DNA from: Mucilaginibacter sp. CSA2-8R
GTDB lineage: Bacteria > Bacteroidota > Bacteroidia > Sphingobacteriales > Sphingobacteriaceae
Direction: 5' to 3'
Length of the DNA: 64,000 bases
NCBI RefSeq assembly: GCF_038806765.1
Contig: NZ_CP152389.1
Location: 1,488,001-1,552,000, forward strand
Shown: one piece after another, positions 41,505 to 50,438 of the stretch
How the letters are laid out: each line of letters starts with the position of its first letter
How positions within the stretch are numbered: the stretch's first letter is position 1
Program-made: the position numbers and the translations under genes
The notes under the pieces: generated by a model
What the model saw: only the letters and a program-made list of their open reading frames with translations
The model's database searches: none
Told to the model about the DNA's origin: nothing

Positions 41505-43735
41505 TACACATTCCTTTTAAATGCTATATAAAATATTGTGCCAACTCCAAGTTCGCTTTCTACCCAAATGCGGGCATTATGCTTCTCTATAATGCGTTTA
41601 ACAATGGCAAGACCAACGCCAGTGCCTTCGTAGCCTCGCACGTTATCCATCCGCTTAAATAAGTCAAATATACGGTTATAATAATTCAGGTCTATACCAA
41701 TGCCATTATCACTAATCGAGTAAATAACCTCTGTAGCGGTTTCCCTACCCTCAACACGTACCTTTGGAGGGTTTGATTTAGCCGAATATTTTATAGCGTT
41801 ATTCAATAGATTGGTGAAAACCTGTGTCACCATAGTTTGATCGCCATAAAGCAGCGGGGTATCACCAATTTCAAACTGCAGGTTGCCAATATGTAAAGCT
41901 ACAACGAGATCATTTTTGATCTCTTCAATCATTGTCTTCGTATTGATATCGGTGTATTCTACATCCAACCGGCCAACTCTTGAGTAATTCAATACTTCCT
42001 TAATCAAAAAATTAAGCTTATCTGCACCTGCAATTACCTTTTGTAAAATGCGCCTGGCGTCATCATCTAAACTTTTATTAGCTTCTAAAAGTAGCTCAGA
42101 GTAGTTTTTAATGGTAGATAAGGGCGTCCGTAAATCGTGCGATATAGTAAAACTAAACGTGTCAAGCTCTTCGTAAGCCTGTTTCAGCTTTTCATTTAAC
42201 AACCTTATCTCGTTAGCCTGGCGGTTGATAGCAAAAACTACCTCGTCACGTAGCCTAAGCACATTTGATATTTCTTCGCGCGTCCAGCGTTCAGAACTGT
42301 TTTGTACCTTTTCCTGCCAAAGGTCGAATGACCGGCGCGGACTTAGGCTCACCAAACCATATTCATCAACCTCTACAGGCTTGTTCGGGTTGCCTGCCCA
42401 ATTAATGGTTGCTATTTGTTCGGGCTTAAACCAAGCAATCAGTTCGCCCATTTCTTTAGAGAGTGTGCAAGCTAAAATACCGCTGGCCGCACCGCTGAAG
42501 GTTTTAGCGGGATGGTAAACATCAGGAAGCTGGTGGGTGTAATAAATACGGTCTTCCATATTTTTTTTCAACCAATTCACCAAGTCCTCCAGCTCAGCTT
42601 TTTCAGGCGTTTTGCCAAGCGCAACCATCTTGTCTTCATATACTAAAACGGCTCCGGTGGCATCAGTAACACTTAAAATGTTAGTTTCGTGTTGTGTAAT
42701 AGCCTCGCCAATATCACCACCCTTTCGCAACAGATCTGACAATTCATTATATGCTGCCTTAAACTGGTCGTTTTTTTGAGTATTAGCTTCATCCTGCTTA
42801 TACTCTAATGCCGAAGAGATAATCTGGCCAATCAGTTTAGAGGCTTCTCGCGCTTTATAATTAATAAATCGGGGCGAATAGTTATGACAAGCAATTAGTC
42901 CCCACAACTCCTCGCGATACATCAGTGAGATGCTAAAGCTGGAGGCCACCCCCATATTTTTTAGGTATTGAATATGGATTGGAGAGACCGCACGCAAGGT
43001 AGAGCAGGTTAAATCTAAAGGCGTTTGTTCATCATGTGCTGCCAGTGCTAAAATAGGCGACGACCCCGCATTTACATCAGTAATAATTCTGGTTAAATTC
43101 TTTTTGTAAAGTTCGCGAGCTTGTTTTGGAATATCGGTTGCCGGGTAATGCAAGCCTAAAAAAGGTTCCAGATGATCTTCTTTAAACTCGGCGATTACTT
43201 CGCCGTGGCCGTCATCTAAAAACTTATAAATCATAATCCGGTCGTAGCCAATTAACTGTTTAACCTGGTGTGCAGCGTTGTCAAGGAGTTGCTTCAGATG
43301 CTTACCTGCCAGCATTTCTGATACCGAACGGCCTATCGTTTTATGAATGTCAACTTCAGTTGCAGTACTGTCAGGCTCAAATTCTAATAAAAAATAGGGT
43401 CCAGTTTGCGAAAGGATCAGGTTATAATCAGTACCGTTAATAACAACTTTGTAAGGGTTAATCGTTTCAAAACTCTTGGTATGGCGCCCTAATAAAAGTA
43501 ACTGACTTATAAAACCGGTTTCCTCTTCCTGCAATAGCAGCGTTTCGAGGGCTGATACCTTTTTGCCTAATAAATCTGTAGCTTGTGCAGATAAAAATGC
43601 CGAAACATTTTCGCTGGCATAACTAATGACAAATTGGTTATCTACTGCTATCAAAAAGCCATGTGCCTGTACTTTACCCGGAATGTGTATCGGCTCTCTG
43701 TCACAGTTCGTTAAATCTACCTGGTAATCTGTCAT
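41504..43735 (-). CDS. bphP: Bacteriophytochrome sensor histidine kinase
   Basis: This is a red/far-red light sensor of 743 residues with order PAS-GAF-PHY-HisKA-HATPase. Cys11 in TNCDREPIHIPG is the biliverdin-attachment residue of bacteriophytochromes. The GAF domain has PATDIP at 198-203 and the chromophore-side His254 and His284. The PHY tongue shows WAG at 446-448 and the PRxSF motif at 466-470. The kinase core has His533 in TISHDLRTPLS and later the N and G boxes (NNAIKYS, GTGVGLAIV). All key residues for a photoactive kinase are present. No heme oxygenase gene to make biliverdin is in this window. Confidence 0.96.
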   Translation of the reverse strand: MTDYQVDLTNCDREPIHIPGKVQAHGFLIAVDNQFVISYASENVSAFLSAQATDLLGKKVSALETLLLQEEETGFISQLLLLGRHTKSFETINPYKVVINGTDYNLILSQTGPYFLLEFEPDSTATEVDIHKTIGRSVSEMLAGKHLKQLLDNAAHQVKQLIGYDRIMIYKFLDDGHGEVIAEFKEDHLEPFLGLHYPATDIPKQARELYKKNLTRIITDVNAGSSPILALAAHDEQTPLDLTCSTLRAVSPIHIQYLKNMGVASSFSISLMYREELWGLIACHNYSPRFINYKAREASKLIGQIISSALEYKQDEANTQKNDQFKAAYNELSDLLRKGGDIGEAITQHETNILSVTDATGAVLVYEDKMVALGKTPEKAELEDLVNWLKKNMEDRIYYTHQLPDVYHPAKTFSGAASGILACTLSKEMGELIAWFKPEQIATINWAGNPNKPVEVDEYGLVSLSPRRSFDLWQEKVQNSSERWTREEISNVLRLRDEVVFAINRQANEIRLLNEKLKQAYEELDTFSFTISHDLRTPLSTIKNYSELLLEANKSLDDDARRILQKVIAGADKLNFLIKEVLNYSRVGRLDVEYTDINTKTMIEEIKNDLVVALHIGNLQFEIGDTPLLYGDQTMVTQVFTNLLNNAIKYSAKSNPPKVRVEGRETATEVIYSISDNGIGIDLNYYNRIFDLFKRMDNVRGYEGTGVGLAIVKRIIEKHNARIWVESELGVGTIFYIAFKRNV

Positions 43736-43993
43736 ATCTTAAATTTCACAGTATTGTAAAGCATCTTATTTAAATAAGCGCCAACTCTTGTTAATTTGCA
43801 ATGGTTGCTGCTAATTAATAAACAGGAGCTTCCATTGTAAAAGTAGTAAATACATTTGCTTTTTGTGATTTGTTTTGAGTTTGACTTGCTGCTTTATATA
43901 AGATTAGCTGCGGTATGCGTTAATTTAATAATTAATCAGTAATAAATTTTGCTATTAATATTTAAATAGTGAGATTAGTTTTTCTTCTCACTT

Positions 43994-45877
43994 ATGCAGT
44001 CGCAAAATGAAGATACCGGTGATTTAGCCGGAGGCTCAAGCCAATTTAACGGGCAGCTTTTTCATTTACTGATGGAGGCGCCCGGACCCATAGCTTTGCT
44101 GCGTGGCCGTGATGGCTTATGTGACGTGCACAACCCACAGTTTCAAAAATTATGGGGAGGGCCAAACCAGTTACATCAGCCCATGCGTATAGCTTGGCCT
44201 CATCAGGAAGCAAACGGCGTTTTCGAAATGGTTGAAGGTGTGTTTGATACCGGCCGGCCTTTTCACCAACATAATTACGCCTCTATAGCCGACTGGAATG
44301 ATGATGGTAAAGCCGAACAACGCTATTTTGACTTGGTGTACTCTCCTTACCGAAATGAATCAGGTGTAATTGTCGGGGTAATTATTATGGGGCTTGATGT
44401 AACAGCCAAAACTAATGCACACCAACAGTTGGCCGAGCGGCAATTGCTATTTAAAGATATTACCGATGCCGCCGGGACTGCTTTATGGACCGTTGATACC
44501 AAAGGCAATATCATCTTTGTAAATCAAACCTGGCTGGATTGGACCGGCAGGCCTTTTAAGGCCCATTTAGGCCGGGGATGGATTGATTTTGTGGTGCCCG
44601 AAGATCGTGAGAGGGTGATTAGTAGTTTTATCAGGGATATTAATCACAAGAGCCAATTTCATGTTGATTTTAGGGTATTGCGCAAAGACAAGAGCTTGCA
44701 ATGGGTAGCCGCTACAGGTAAACCACGCTACACCATTAATGGCGATTTTGCCGGTTACGTAGGCTCGTGTATGGATATTACAGAGCGGAAAAAGACCGAG
44801 CAATTATTGCGTGACAGCGAAGAGCGCTTTCGCAACATTGCCGATTCGGCACCTGTTCTAATATGGATGACCGGTACTGATAAGCAAATTACATTTGTAA
44901 ATAAAAGCTGGACTGAGTTTGCCGGCGTTAATCAGTTGGTAGGCAATATTGGCCATTTGCACGATGATTTATTGCACCCCGACGATCAGGCCATGATAGT
45001 TAATGGCTATATACAGGCATTTGATACCCGCCAGGAGTTTTATCTGGAGTACCGTATGCGCAATCGCAATGATAAATACCGTTGGATTGGCATGAAGGGG
45101 ATACCGCGCATTGGCCCTGATGGCACGTTTGAGGGCTACATTGGCTCGGGTATGGATATTACTGAAATGAAGGAGCACGAGCTGATTAAGAATGATTTTA
45201 TCGGTATGGCAAGTCATGAATTAAAAACACCTATAACATCTATTAAAGCATACGTGCAATTGCTGCTTACTATTTATAGTAAAAAATCAGACGATGAGTT
45301 TTTGCTGCGCTCATTAAATACGGTAAACAAGCAGATTAATAAACTCACCCGTTTAATTACAGATTTACTGGATGTTTCGAAAATGGAAAGTGGCAGGTTA
45401 AGCTTATGCAGCTTTGAATTTGATTTGCATGATCTGATTAAAGAAACGGTAGACGAAGTGCAGCATACCGCTACGCAGCATGATATTTTGTATACCACTG
45501 TGGGGCCGCTTGCTGTTTATGCCGACCGTGACCGCATTGCACAGGTAATTACTAACTTTTTGACTAATGCTATCAAATACTCGCCGGATAGTGACCGGGT
45601 TGATGTATCGGTAAGTGTAGATGACCAAGCTGTAACCGTTGGTGTTCGTGATTATGGTATCGGTATCAACCCCGAAGAGCAAGCCAAAGTATTTAATCGC
45701 TTTTACAGAGTAGAAGGTCGTAACGAACAAACATTTTCGGGTTTTGGTATTGGCTTATATGTTGCTGCCGAAATTGTACGGAGGCATGGCGGAAACGTTT
45801 GGGTAGAAAGCGAAAAAGGTAATGGCTCGGTATTTTATTTTACACTGCCACTATACAAAGATTTAACGCAAAATTGA
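43994..45877 (+). CDS. Histidine kinase with three PAS domains
   Basis: This 627-residue protein is cytoplasmic, with no membrane segment. The three PAS domains lie at about 15-135, 150-265 and 280-395; the last two end in the PAC-type GYVGSCMDITERK and GYIGSGMDITEMK. The kinase core has the phospho-His in GMASHELKTPITS, an N box at NFLTNAIKYSPD and G boxes GIGINPEEQ and GFGIGLYVAAEIV. The signal is unknown; PAS domains may sense redox, oxygen or small molecules. It is transcribed away from the phytochrome gene across a 258-bp gap. It has no response regulator of its own beside it. Confidence 0.93.
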   Translation: MQSQNEDTGDLAGGSSQFNGQLFHLLMEAPGPIALLRGRDGLCDVHNPQFQKLWGGPNQLHQPMRIAWPHQEANGVFEMVEGVFDTGRPFHQHNYASIADWNDDGKAEQRYFDLVYSPYRNESGVIVGVIIMGLDVTAKTNAHQQLAERQLLFKDITDAAGTALWTVDTKGNIIFVNQTWLDWTGRPFKAHLGRGWIDFVVPEDRERVISSFIRDINHKSQFHVDFRVLRKDKSLQWVAATGKPRYTINGDFAGYVGSCMDITERKKTEQLLRDSEERFRNIADSAPVLIWMTGTDKQITFVNKSWTEFAGVNQLVGNIGHLHDDLLHPDDQAMIVNGYIQAFDTRQEFYLEYRMRNRNDKYRWIGMKGIPRIGPDGTFEGYIGSGMDITEMKEHELIKNDFIGMASHELKTPITSIKAYVQLLLTIYSKKSDDEFLLRSLNTVNKQINKLTRLITDLLDVSKMESGRLSLCSFEFDLHDLIKETVDEVQHTATQHDILYTTVGPLAVYADRDRIAQVITNFLTNAIKYSPDSDRVDVSVSVDDQAVTVGVRDYGIGINPEEQAKVFNRFYRVEGRNEQTFSGFGIGLYVAAEIVRRHGGNVWVESEKGNGSVFYFTLPLYKDLTQN

Positions 45878-45890
45878 GTTGCCCAACTCA
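45875..45890 (+). other. Short inverted repeat at the kinase stop codon
   Basis: TGAGTTG (45875-45881) and CAACTCA (45884-45890) flank CC. The first arm includes the TGA stop. A few T follow, so it might be a weak terminator or only a stop-codon-proximal hairpin. Confidence 0.35.
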
Positions 45891-45988
45891 TTATTATACC
45901 CGAATTCAAATTATTTGTAATTTGTGTAAACAGTATGGATTAAATTACTGTTATGTAACCAAATCATCTACTGTAAAGGATATTAACT

Positions 45989-46363
45989 ATGAAAGATCAA
46001 ACCAAAATTATTGCAGCACTTTTAGTAGGTGCTGCGGCAGGTGCAGCTATAGGTTTATTGTTGGCTCCAGAAAGCGGCTCTGAACTTAGAGAAGATATTG
46101 CTGATTATGTGAACGATTTAATTGACAAAACAAAAGACAAAGCACAAATAACTGCTGACGATTTGAAAGAATACGGCAACACTTTGGTTGATAAAGCTAA
46201 AACCAAATTTAACGGTGTAGCAAGCACTTTATCTGATTATAAAGATGAAGCTCAGGATAAACTTGATGATGCAAAATCATATGCAAATCAGGGCTATGAT
46301 AACGCGAAATCGGCTGTTAAAAGCGAATCAAACGATTTAAACAGCTCAATACAGAGCGCATAA
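45989..46363 (+). CDS. YtxH domain-containing protein
   Basis: This 124-residue small stress-type protein has an N-terminal Gly/Ala-rich membrane helix (IIAALLVGAAAGAAIGLLLAPESGSELRE, about 7-35). GLLLAPESG is the YtxH signature. The rest is a long amphipathic Lys/Asp/Ala-rich helix (DLIDKTKDKAQITAD and onward), LEA-like. Members are often induced in general stress. The function is not known in detail. A terminator with a 13-bp stem follows. Confidence 0.88.
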   Translation: MKDQTKIIAALLVGAAAGAAIGLLLAPESGSELREDIADYVNDLIDKTKDKAQITADDLKEYGNTLVDKAKTKFNGVASTLSDYKDEAQDKLDDAKSYANQGYDNAKSAVKSESNDLNSSIQSA

Positions 46364-46385
46364 TTATATTGTGCTAATTAATATG

Positions 46386-46416
46386 AAATGCCTTTGGCCA
46401 TAAGCCAAAGGCATTT
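46386..46416. terminator. Bidirectional terminator between YtxH and DUF892 genes
   Basis: AAATGCCTTTGGC pairs over 13 bp with GCCAAAGGCATTT around loop CATAA. A T-rich stretch follows on the plus strand. It lies between two convergent stop codons at 46363 and 46422. Confidence 0.93.
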
Positions 46417-46421
46417 TGTTT

Positions 46422-46928
46422 TTAACGCTTTACATACTCGTCGGCTATCATTAAAAACAGCTTGTCATTATCCGAAGCTTCATCAAAACTTTCTAACAGC
46501 ATTTGTTCTGCCTCTTTATAATTTAAGGCCGCTGCCAAAACTTTAAGCATGCGGTATGAGGTCAGGTTTATATGCTCAAGTAATTGTAAATACAATATAA
46601 TATCAATGTCGTTAAGCAAGTAATTGTCAGTACCGTAATCTTGTGGTTCAAAGGCATCCTTAAAAACAGCAATAATAGGCACGCAGTTTTCTCTGGCTGG
46701 CTCTAAATCTAATAGCTGATAGATATTCTCCAGCCGTTGTACCTGATTTCTAATATCAATCCAGGTTTCTTCAATACCTTGTTTTAGTTTTTTGAAGGTG
46801 GCAAGTTCTATTAGATTGGGCAAATGTTCTTTAACATACTTTTTGCCAAAGTAAACCCTGTTTAAATGGTGTATAAAGTGCTGTTTAAGCACTTCCGGAC
46901 TTGCAGACTGTAAGGTGGTTGCTTCCAT
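46422..46928 (-). CDS. DUF892 (YciE/YciF-like) ferritin-like protein
   Basis: This 168-residue, all-helical protein has the DUF892 layout: LKQHFIHHLNRVYFGKKYVKEHLPNLIELATFKKLKQGIEETW at the N-terminus (HHLNRVYFGKKY), then LEHINLTSYRMLKVLAAALNY and a final helix. The family adopts a ferritin-like four-helix bundle and is linked to stress and stationary phase. Some of the usual E/H metal residues are present (EH, E-xx-Y), but I cannot confirm a full di-iron site. It is convergent with YtxH. Confidence 0.83.
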   Translation of the reverse strand: MEATTLQSASPEVLKQHFIHHLNRVYFGKKYVKEHLPNLIELATFKKLKQGIEETWIDIRNQVQRLENIYQLLDLEPARENCVPIIAVFKDAFEPQDYGTDNYLLNDIDIILYLQLLEHINLTSYRMLKVLAAALNYKEAEQMLLESFDEASDNDKLFLMIADEYVKR

Positions 46929-47038
46929 ATAGTATGAGTGGTTTTATTATATTAAGTCAGATCATTAGCGTTAAACCCAACAATCTGACGCAGCTTTATA
47001 ACAAACTATCGTAAATCTTGATTGTAATTATTATTACT

Positions 47039-47320
47039 ATGCAAGAAGATAATTTTGACGATTTAGATTTTTATGAGCCTGACAAAGAGGGCGCATTTCA
47101 TATAGAAGTAGACTTTTATGATACAGGTGAGCTATCAAGTATGCTGGTAATACCCTGTAACGAAGCCTATATTGTGGTTTCAAACAATGAGCATTTATGT
47201 ACACTGGTGCATACTTGCAAAGAGGTTGAATGTTGGGAGCAGCAGGATGGTACGCTCGACGATGAGCTGGTTGAACGCATTGGTACCGGTATACAAAGCG
47301 CCCGACCAGAAGATTTTTAA
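47039..47320 (+). CDS. Small acidic protein of unknown function
   Basis: This 93-residue, very acidic protein (QEDNFDDLDFYEPDKEG start, ending RPEDF) has a predicted alpha/beta layout and three Cys. There is no signal peptide. The upstream in-frame TTG at 47018 would add a hydrophobic IVIIIT stretch. The ATG at 47039 is preferred because that extension lies directly in the intergenic AT-rich run. It is monocistronic, followed by a strong terminator. I do not recognise the family. Confidence 0.6.
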   Translation: MQEDNFDDLDFYEPDKEGAFHIEVDFYDTGELSSMLVIPCNEAYIVVSNNEHLCTLVHTCKEVECWEQQDGTLDDELVERIGTGIQSARPEDF

Positions 47321-47332
47321 TAGCGTTAATGC

Positions 47333-47378
47333 AAAAAGGCCGCTTAGTTGCATATTTCATCAACTAAGCGGCCTTTTT
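47333..47378. terminator. Bidirectional terminator between the small acidic gene and rpoN
   Basis: An 18-bp perfect stem (core GGCCGCTTAGTTG/CAACTAAGCGGCC with A5/T5 flanks) has a 10-nt loop. It lies between convergent stops at 47320 and 47398 and can act on both strands. Confidence 0.95.
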
Positions 47379-47397
47379 ACCTTGATTAAAGCTTTTA

Positions 47398-48873
47398 TTA
47401 AAGCTCTTTTCTTAATCGTGCTACCGGAATGTTCATTTGCTCGCGGTATTTGGCCACTGTACGGCGGGCAATATTATAGCCTCGCTCTTTTAAGATTTCG
47501 GTAAGCTTTTCGTCGGCCAACGGATGGCGTTTGTCTTCGCCACCAATACACTCTTCCAGTATCTTTTTCACTTCTTTGTTTGATACCTCTTCGCCGCTTT
47601 CGGTTTGAATAGCTTCTGAGAAGAAAGATTTAAGCAGGTAAGTGCCATGCTCTGTTTGTACATACTTGGAGTTAGCTACACGTGAAACAGTTGATATATC
47701 CATGCCAATACGGTCGGCAATATCTTTCAAAATCATGGGTCTCAGGTTCTTCTCATCGCCGGTGAGAAAAAACTCATATTGGTACTGCATAATGGCATTC
47801 ATGGTTTTAAGTAGCGTTTGCTGGCGCTGCTTAATAGCATCAATAAACCATTTAGCCGAGTCGAGCTTTTGCTTTACAAACTGTACAGCCTCTTTCATCT
47901 TTCTGTCCCGTTGGGAGGCCTTATCATAATGCTCAAACATTTCCTGGTAAGAGCGGCTCACCCGCAGTTCGGGCGCGTTTTTTGCGTTTAGCGTTAAAAT
48001 CAGCACACCATCATTATTGCTGATGTGAAAATCGGGAATAACCTGATGCTGTTTAGTACTTACCTCGTTAGAGTCGCCCGGTTTAGGGTTAAGCTTTAGT
48101 ATTTCATTAACAACACCACGCAACTCAATGGAGTTTAGGTTTAAAGACTTTTCAAGCTTGTCATAATGTTTACGGGTAAATTCTTCCAGGTAATCTTCAA
48201 CTACTAATACAGCTTTTTTAATAATCGGATCGGTTATATCTTTCCGGCGTAACTGGATCAATAAACATTCCTGTAAACTGCGTGCACCCACACCCGGCGG
48301 ATCAAAAGACTGTATTACTTTAAGCATTTCTTCCACTTCTTCGTCTTCGGCCATCACGTTTTGTGAGAAGGCCAAATCGTCGGTAAGTGACATAATAGGG
48401 CGGCGCAGGTAACCATCATCATCTAAACTACCGATGATTTGCTGGCCTATCCGAAAATCTTTATCACTGAGTGGTACTAAATCCAGTTGCGATTGCAGGT
48501 TTTCGAAAAACGAACTCTGAATGGCAATGGGCATTTCCTTACGCTCTTCTTCATCGTCGCCGTTTTGGTCGTATCGCGAGCCATATTCATTTACATTATC
48601 TTCCTGCAGGTAATCATCAATGTTAAACTCATCGTACTCATTATTATGCTCCTCGCTCGAAGAATAATCATCATCCGGGTCGCGGTCCGGATACTGTTCT
48701 TCCGGCTCCGTCATATTGGTCAAGCTTAAATCTTCAAGCGCAGGATTTTCTTCCAACTCCTCTTTAATGCGGGTATCAAGAGAAACTGTAGGTACCTGCA
48801 ACAACTTTATGAATTGTATTTGTTGGGGTGAAAGCTTTTGTAATAATTTTTGTTGAAGATTCTGTTTTAACAT
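47398..48873 (-). CDS. rpoN: RNA polymerase sigma-54 factor
   Basis: It directs RNA polymerase to -24/-12 promoters, with an enhancer-binding ATPase needed for opening. The 491 residues show region I (KQNLQQKLLQKLSPQQIQFIKLLQ), a strongly acidic region II (about 60-110), the core-binding domain and the C-terminal RpoN box ARRTVAKYR near residue 475. A helix-turn-helix lies before it (LKDIADRIGMDISTVSRVANSKYV, quoted as DISTVSRVANS). All parts are intact. No sigma-54 activator gene (AAA+ response regulator) is in this window. Confidence 0.97.
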   Translation of the reverse strand: MLKQNLQQKLLQKLSPQQIQFIKLLQVPTVSLDTRIKEELEENPALEDLSLTNMTEPEEQYPDRDPDDDYSSSEEHNNEYDEFNIDDYLQEDNVNEYGSRYDQNGDDEEERKEMPIAIQSSFFENLQSQLDLVPLSDKDFRIGQQIIGSLDDDGYLRRPIMSLTDDLAFSQNVMAEDEEVEEMLKVIQSFDPPGVGARSLQECLLIQLRRKDITDPIIKKAVLVVEDYLEEFTRKHYDKLEKSLNLNSIELRGVVNEILKLNPKPGDSNEVSTKQHQVIPDFHISNNDGVLILTLNAKNAPELRVSRSYQEMFEHYDKASQRDRKMKEAVQFVKQKLDSAKWFIDAIKQRQQTLLKTMNAIMQYQYEFFLTGDEKNLRPMILKDIADRIGMDISTVSRVANSKYVQTEHGTYLLKSFFSEAIQTESGEEVSNKEVKKILEECIGGEDKRHPLADEKLTEILKERGYNIARRTVAKYREQMNIPVARLRKEL

Positions 48874-48888
48874 ATATCAAGGGTACGC

Positions 48889-48920
48889 CAAAAATACATC
48901 AATGGCCCGTATTAAGCAAT
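48889..48920 (-). promoter_or_regulatory. rpoN: Possible rpoN promoter
   Basis: On the minus strand TATTTTTG (plus 48889-48896) is an exact -7 box. ATTG (plus 48917-48920) stands 20 bp upstream, three of four matching the -33 TTTG. It lies 16 bp before the start codon. Confidence 0.45.
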
Positions 48921-49003
48921 AAGTAACGATGATTAAGTAATGGGTTAAATGCTTAATAAAAGTTTTTGTTTTTATACGATAAAACTTTTTAAAAGTATAC
49001 AGC

Positions 49004-49033
49004 TTTAATGTATTTTTAGCTAAATACATTAAA
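49004..49033. repeat. Perfect 12-bp inverted repeat before mscL
   Basis: TTTAATGTATTT and AAATACATTAAA flank a 6-nt loop TTAGCT and end 11 bp before the mscL ATG. A second, smaller repeat (ACTTTT-T-AAAAGT, 48984-48996) lies just upstream. It may be a leader stem-loop hiding the ribosome site or an operator. No matching regulator is identified. Confidence 0.6.
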
Positions 49034-49044
49034 CCTATCTTAAT

Positions 49045-49437
49045 ATGTCGTTTATAAAAGAATTTAAAGAGTTTGCTATTAAAGGCAATGTACTTGATTT
49101 GGCTGTAGCCGTAGTTATTGGTGCTGCCTTTGGTAAAATTGTTAGTTCGTTGGTAGATGATATCATCACCCCGGCTTTGCTAACGCCAGCACTTAAGGCC
49201 GCTAATCTTTCCAATCTCAGTCAGTTGGTCATTCCGGGTACGGCTATAAAGTATGGTAACTTTTTGTCGCAAATTATTTCTTTTATCATTGTGGCTTTAG
49301 CTTTATTCATGTTTATTAAAGCCATTAACCGCTTTAAGAAAAAAGAAGCTGTTGCACCTACCGTGGTGCCGGTGCCTACTAACGAAGAAGTTTTACTAAC
49401 CGAGATTAGGGACTTGCTTGCTAACCGCGCGCGTTAA
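49045..49437 (+). CDS. mscL: Large-conductance mechanosensitive channel MscL
   Basis: It opens under membrane tension and releases solutes on osmotic downshock. The 130 residues include the N-terminal amphipathic helix SFIKEFKEFAIKGNVLDLAVAVVIGAAFGKIVSSLVDDIITP, whose pore-helix signature GNVLDLAVAVVIGAAFGKIV is present. TM2 is QIISFIIVALALFMFIKAI, and the C-terminal charged helix includes EEVLLTEIRDLL. The periplasmic loop is shorter than in E. coli. The last 4 bp overlap the convergent ChaN-like gene. Confidence 0.97.
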   Translation: MSFIKEFKEFAIKGNVLDLAVAVVIGAAFGKIVSSLVDDIITPALLTPALKAANLSNLSQLVIPGTAIKYGNFLSQIISFIIVALALFMFIKAINRFKKKEAVAPTVVPVPTNEEVLLTEIRDLLANRAR

Positions 49438-50300
49438 AAACTTTTAGCCAGGTGGCCATTGGTTACAATAATGTAATCGTTGTTTTTGCTGTACTTGCTC
49501 CAGTCAATATGATTATAGTCATCAACAGCAAAAACAGCTACATTAATAATCGAAGCTTTAGATGCGTATTTTTTTAACTGAGCGGCAGCGCCCAGTTTAT
49601 CTTCGCTATGAAAGCCACCGTTAATCTGTAATACTTTACTGCCGGGATGGTCTTTGAGATACTTTGCAACAGACCATCCCATGGTAGCATCCCAAAGGTT
49701 TTGCGACTGATAAATTTGCATGCCACCCATACCGGCATGTCCGCCCATAATGTCAACAAATTTTTGGTAATAAGCGCCTGTCGCCGTGTCAATGGGTAGG
49801 GGTGGGAGCCAGCTTTTTGCTGTAACATCCAACTGTTGCAGGCTGTTTAAGCCTAGGCGTGTAACACGATTAACATATCTGCCGGGTGCATTAGCGGCAA
49901 TTACTGGAATGCTTTTTTCTTTAGCTAGTTCTACCATTGGCCGGTAATCTTTATAATTTGGCCAGGCACGGGCATCGCTGATCAGATTTTTTTCGCGGAT
50001 TAGTCCGTTAAGATATTCATTCAGAATAGGCTGAGTATCCGTTTCAAACATCTCTAAAGATAGTGCTGCTTTTTTTGGATACTTTTGAATTAGCTTGTTA
50101 AGCAAATACAGTTCAATGGTATGACCAACCGAATCGTTATGCTCTTCGCCATAAAACAATACATCTGCTTTGCTCATGTTACTGATGATATCATCAACCG
50201 ATACTTGTTTTTGAGAAGCAGTGCTGTAAACCTTGTAACTATCCTGTGCAAGTGTCATAAAGGGCAGCAACAGCAGCGAGCAAAAAAGTGTTAGTTTCAT
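49434..50300 (-). CDS. ChaN-family secreted protein (haem-binding/Tiki fold)
   Basis: This 288-residue exported protein has a signal peptide (KLTLFCSLLLLPFMTLAQ). The diagnostic ChaN block is VLFYGEEHNDSVGHTIELYLLNKL (GEEHND), with ALSLEMFETD, IPVIAANAPGRYVNRV and the end segment VLQINGGFHSEDKLG (NGGFH). In Campylobacter the ChaN relative binds haem and sits by iron-uptake genes; here no iron-uptake genes are adjacent. The frame is open for 29 codons upstream, but the ATG at 50300 directly before the signal peptide is the credible start. Confidence 0.87.
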   Translation of the reverse strand: MKLTLFCSLLLLPFMTLAQDSYKVYSTASQKQVSVDDIISNMSKADVLFYGEEHNDSVGHTIELYLLNKLIQKYPKKAALSLEMFETDTQPILNEYLNGLIREKNLISDARAWPNYKDYRPMVELAKEKSIPVIAANAPGRYVNRVTRLGLNSLQQLDVTAKSWLPPLPIDTATGAYYQKFVDIMGGHAGMGGMQIYQSQNLWDATMGWSVAKYLKDHPGSKVLQINGGFHSEDKLGAAAQLKKYASKASIINVAVFAVDDYNHIDWSKYSKNNDYIIVTNGHLAKSF

Positions 50301-50364
50301 TACAAAGCGTTTAAGCGGGTAATTTACAGGCTTAAAACCATAAACGTAAATAGTAATATTTATA

Positions 50365-50395
50365 TTTGAAAACTGAAATATAAACACTAAATTTG
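50365..50395 (+). promoter_or_regulatory. rpmH: Promoter of the rpmH operon
   Basis: TTTG (50365-50368) and TAAATTTG (50388-50395) are separated by exactly 19 bp, a full match to the Bacteroidota consensus. The rpmH ATG lies 43 bp after the -7 box. This is the best promoter seen in the window. Confidence 0.8.
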
Positions 50396-50438
50396 CGCTC
50401 CCGTTTTTAGGATATTAACGAATTACAATATAACAATC

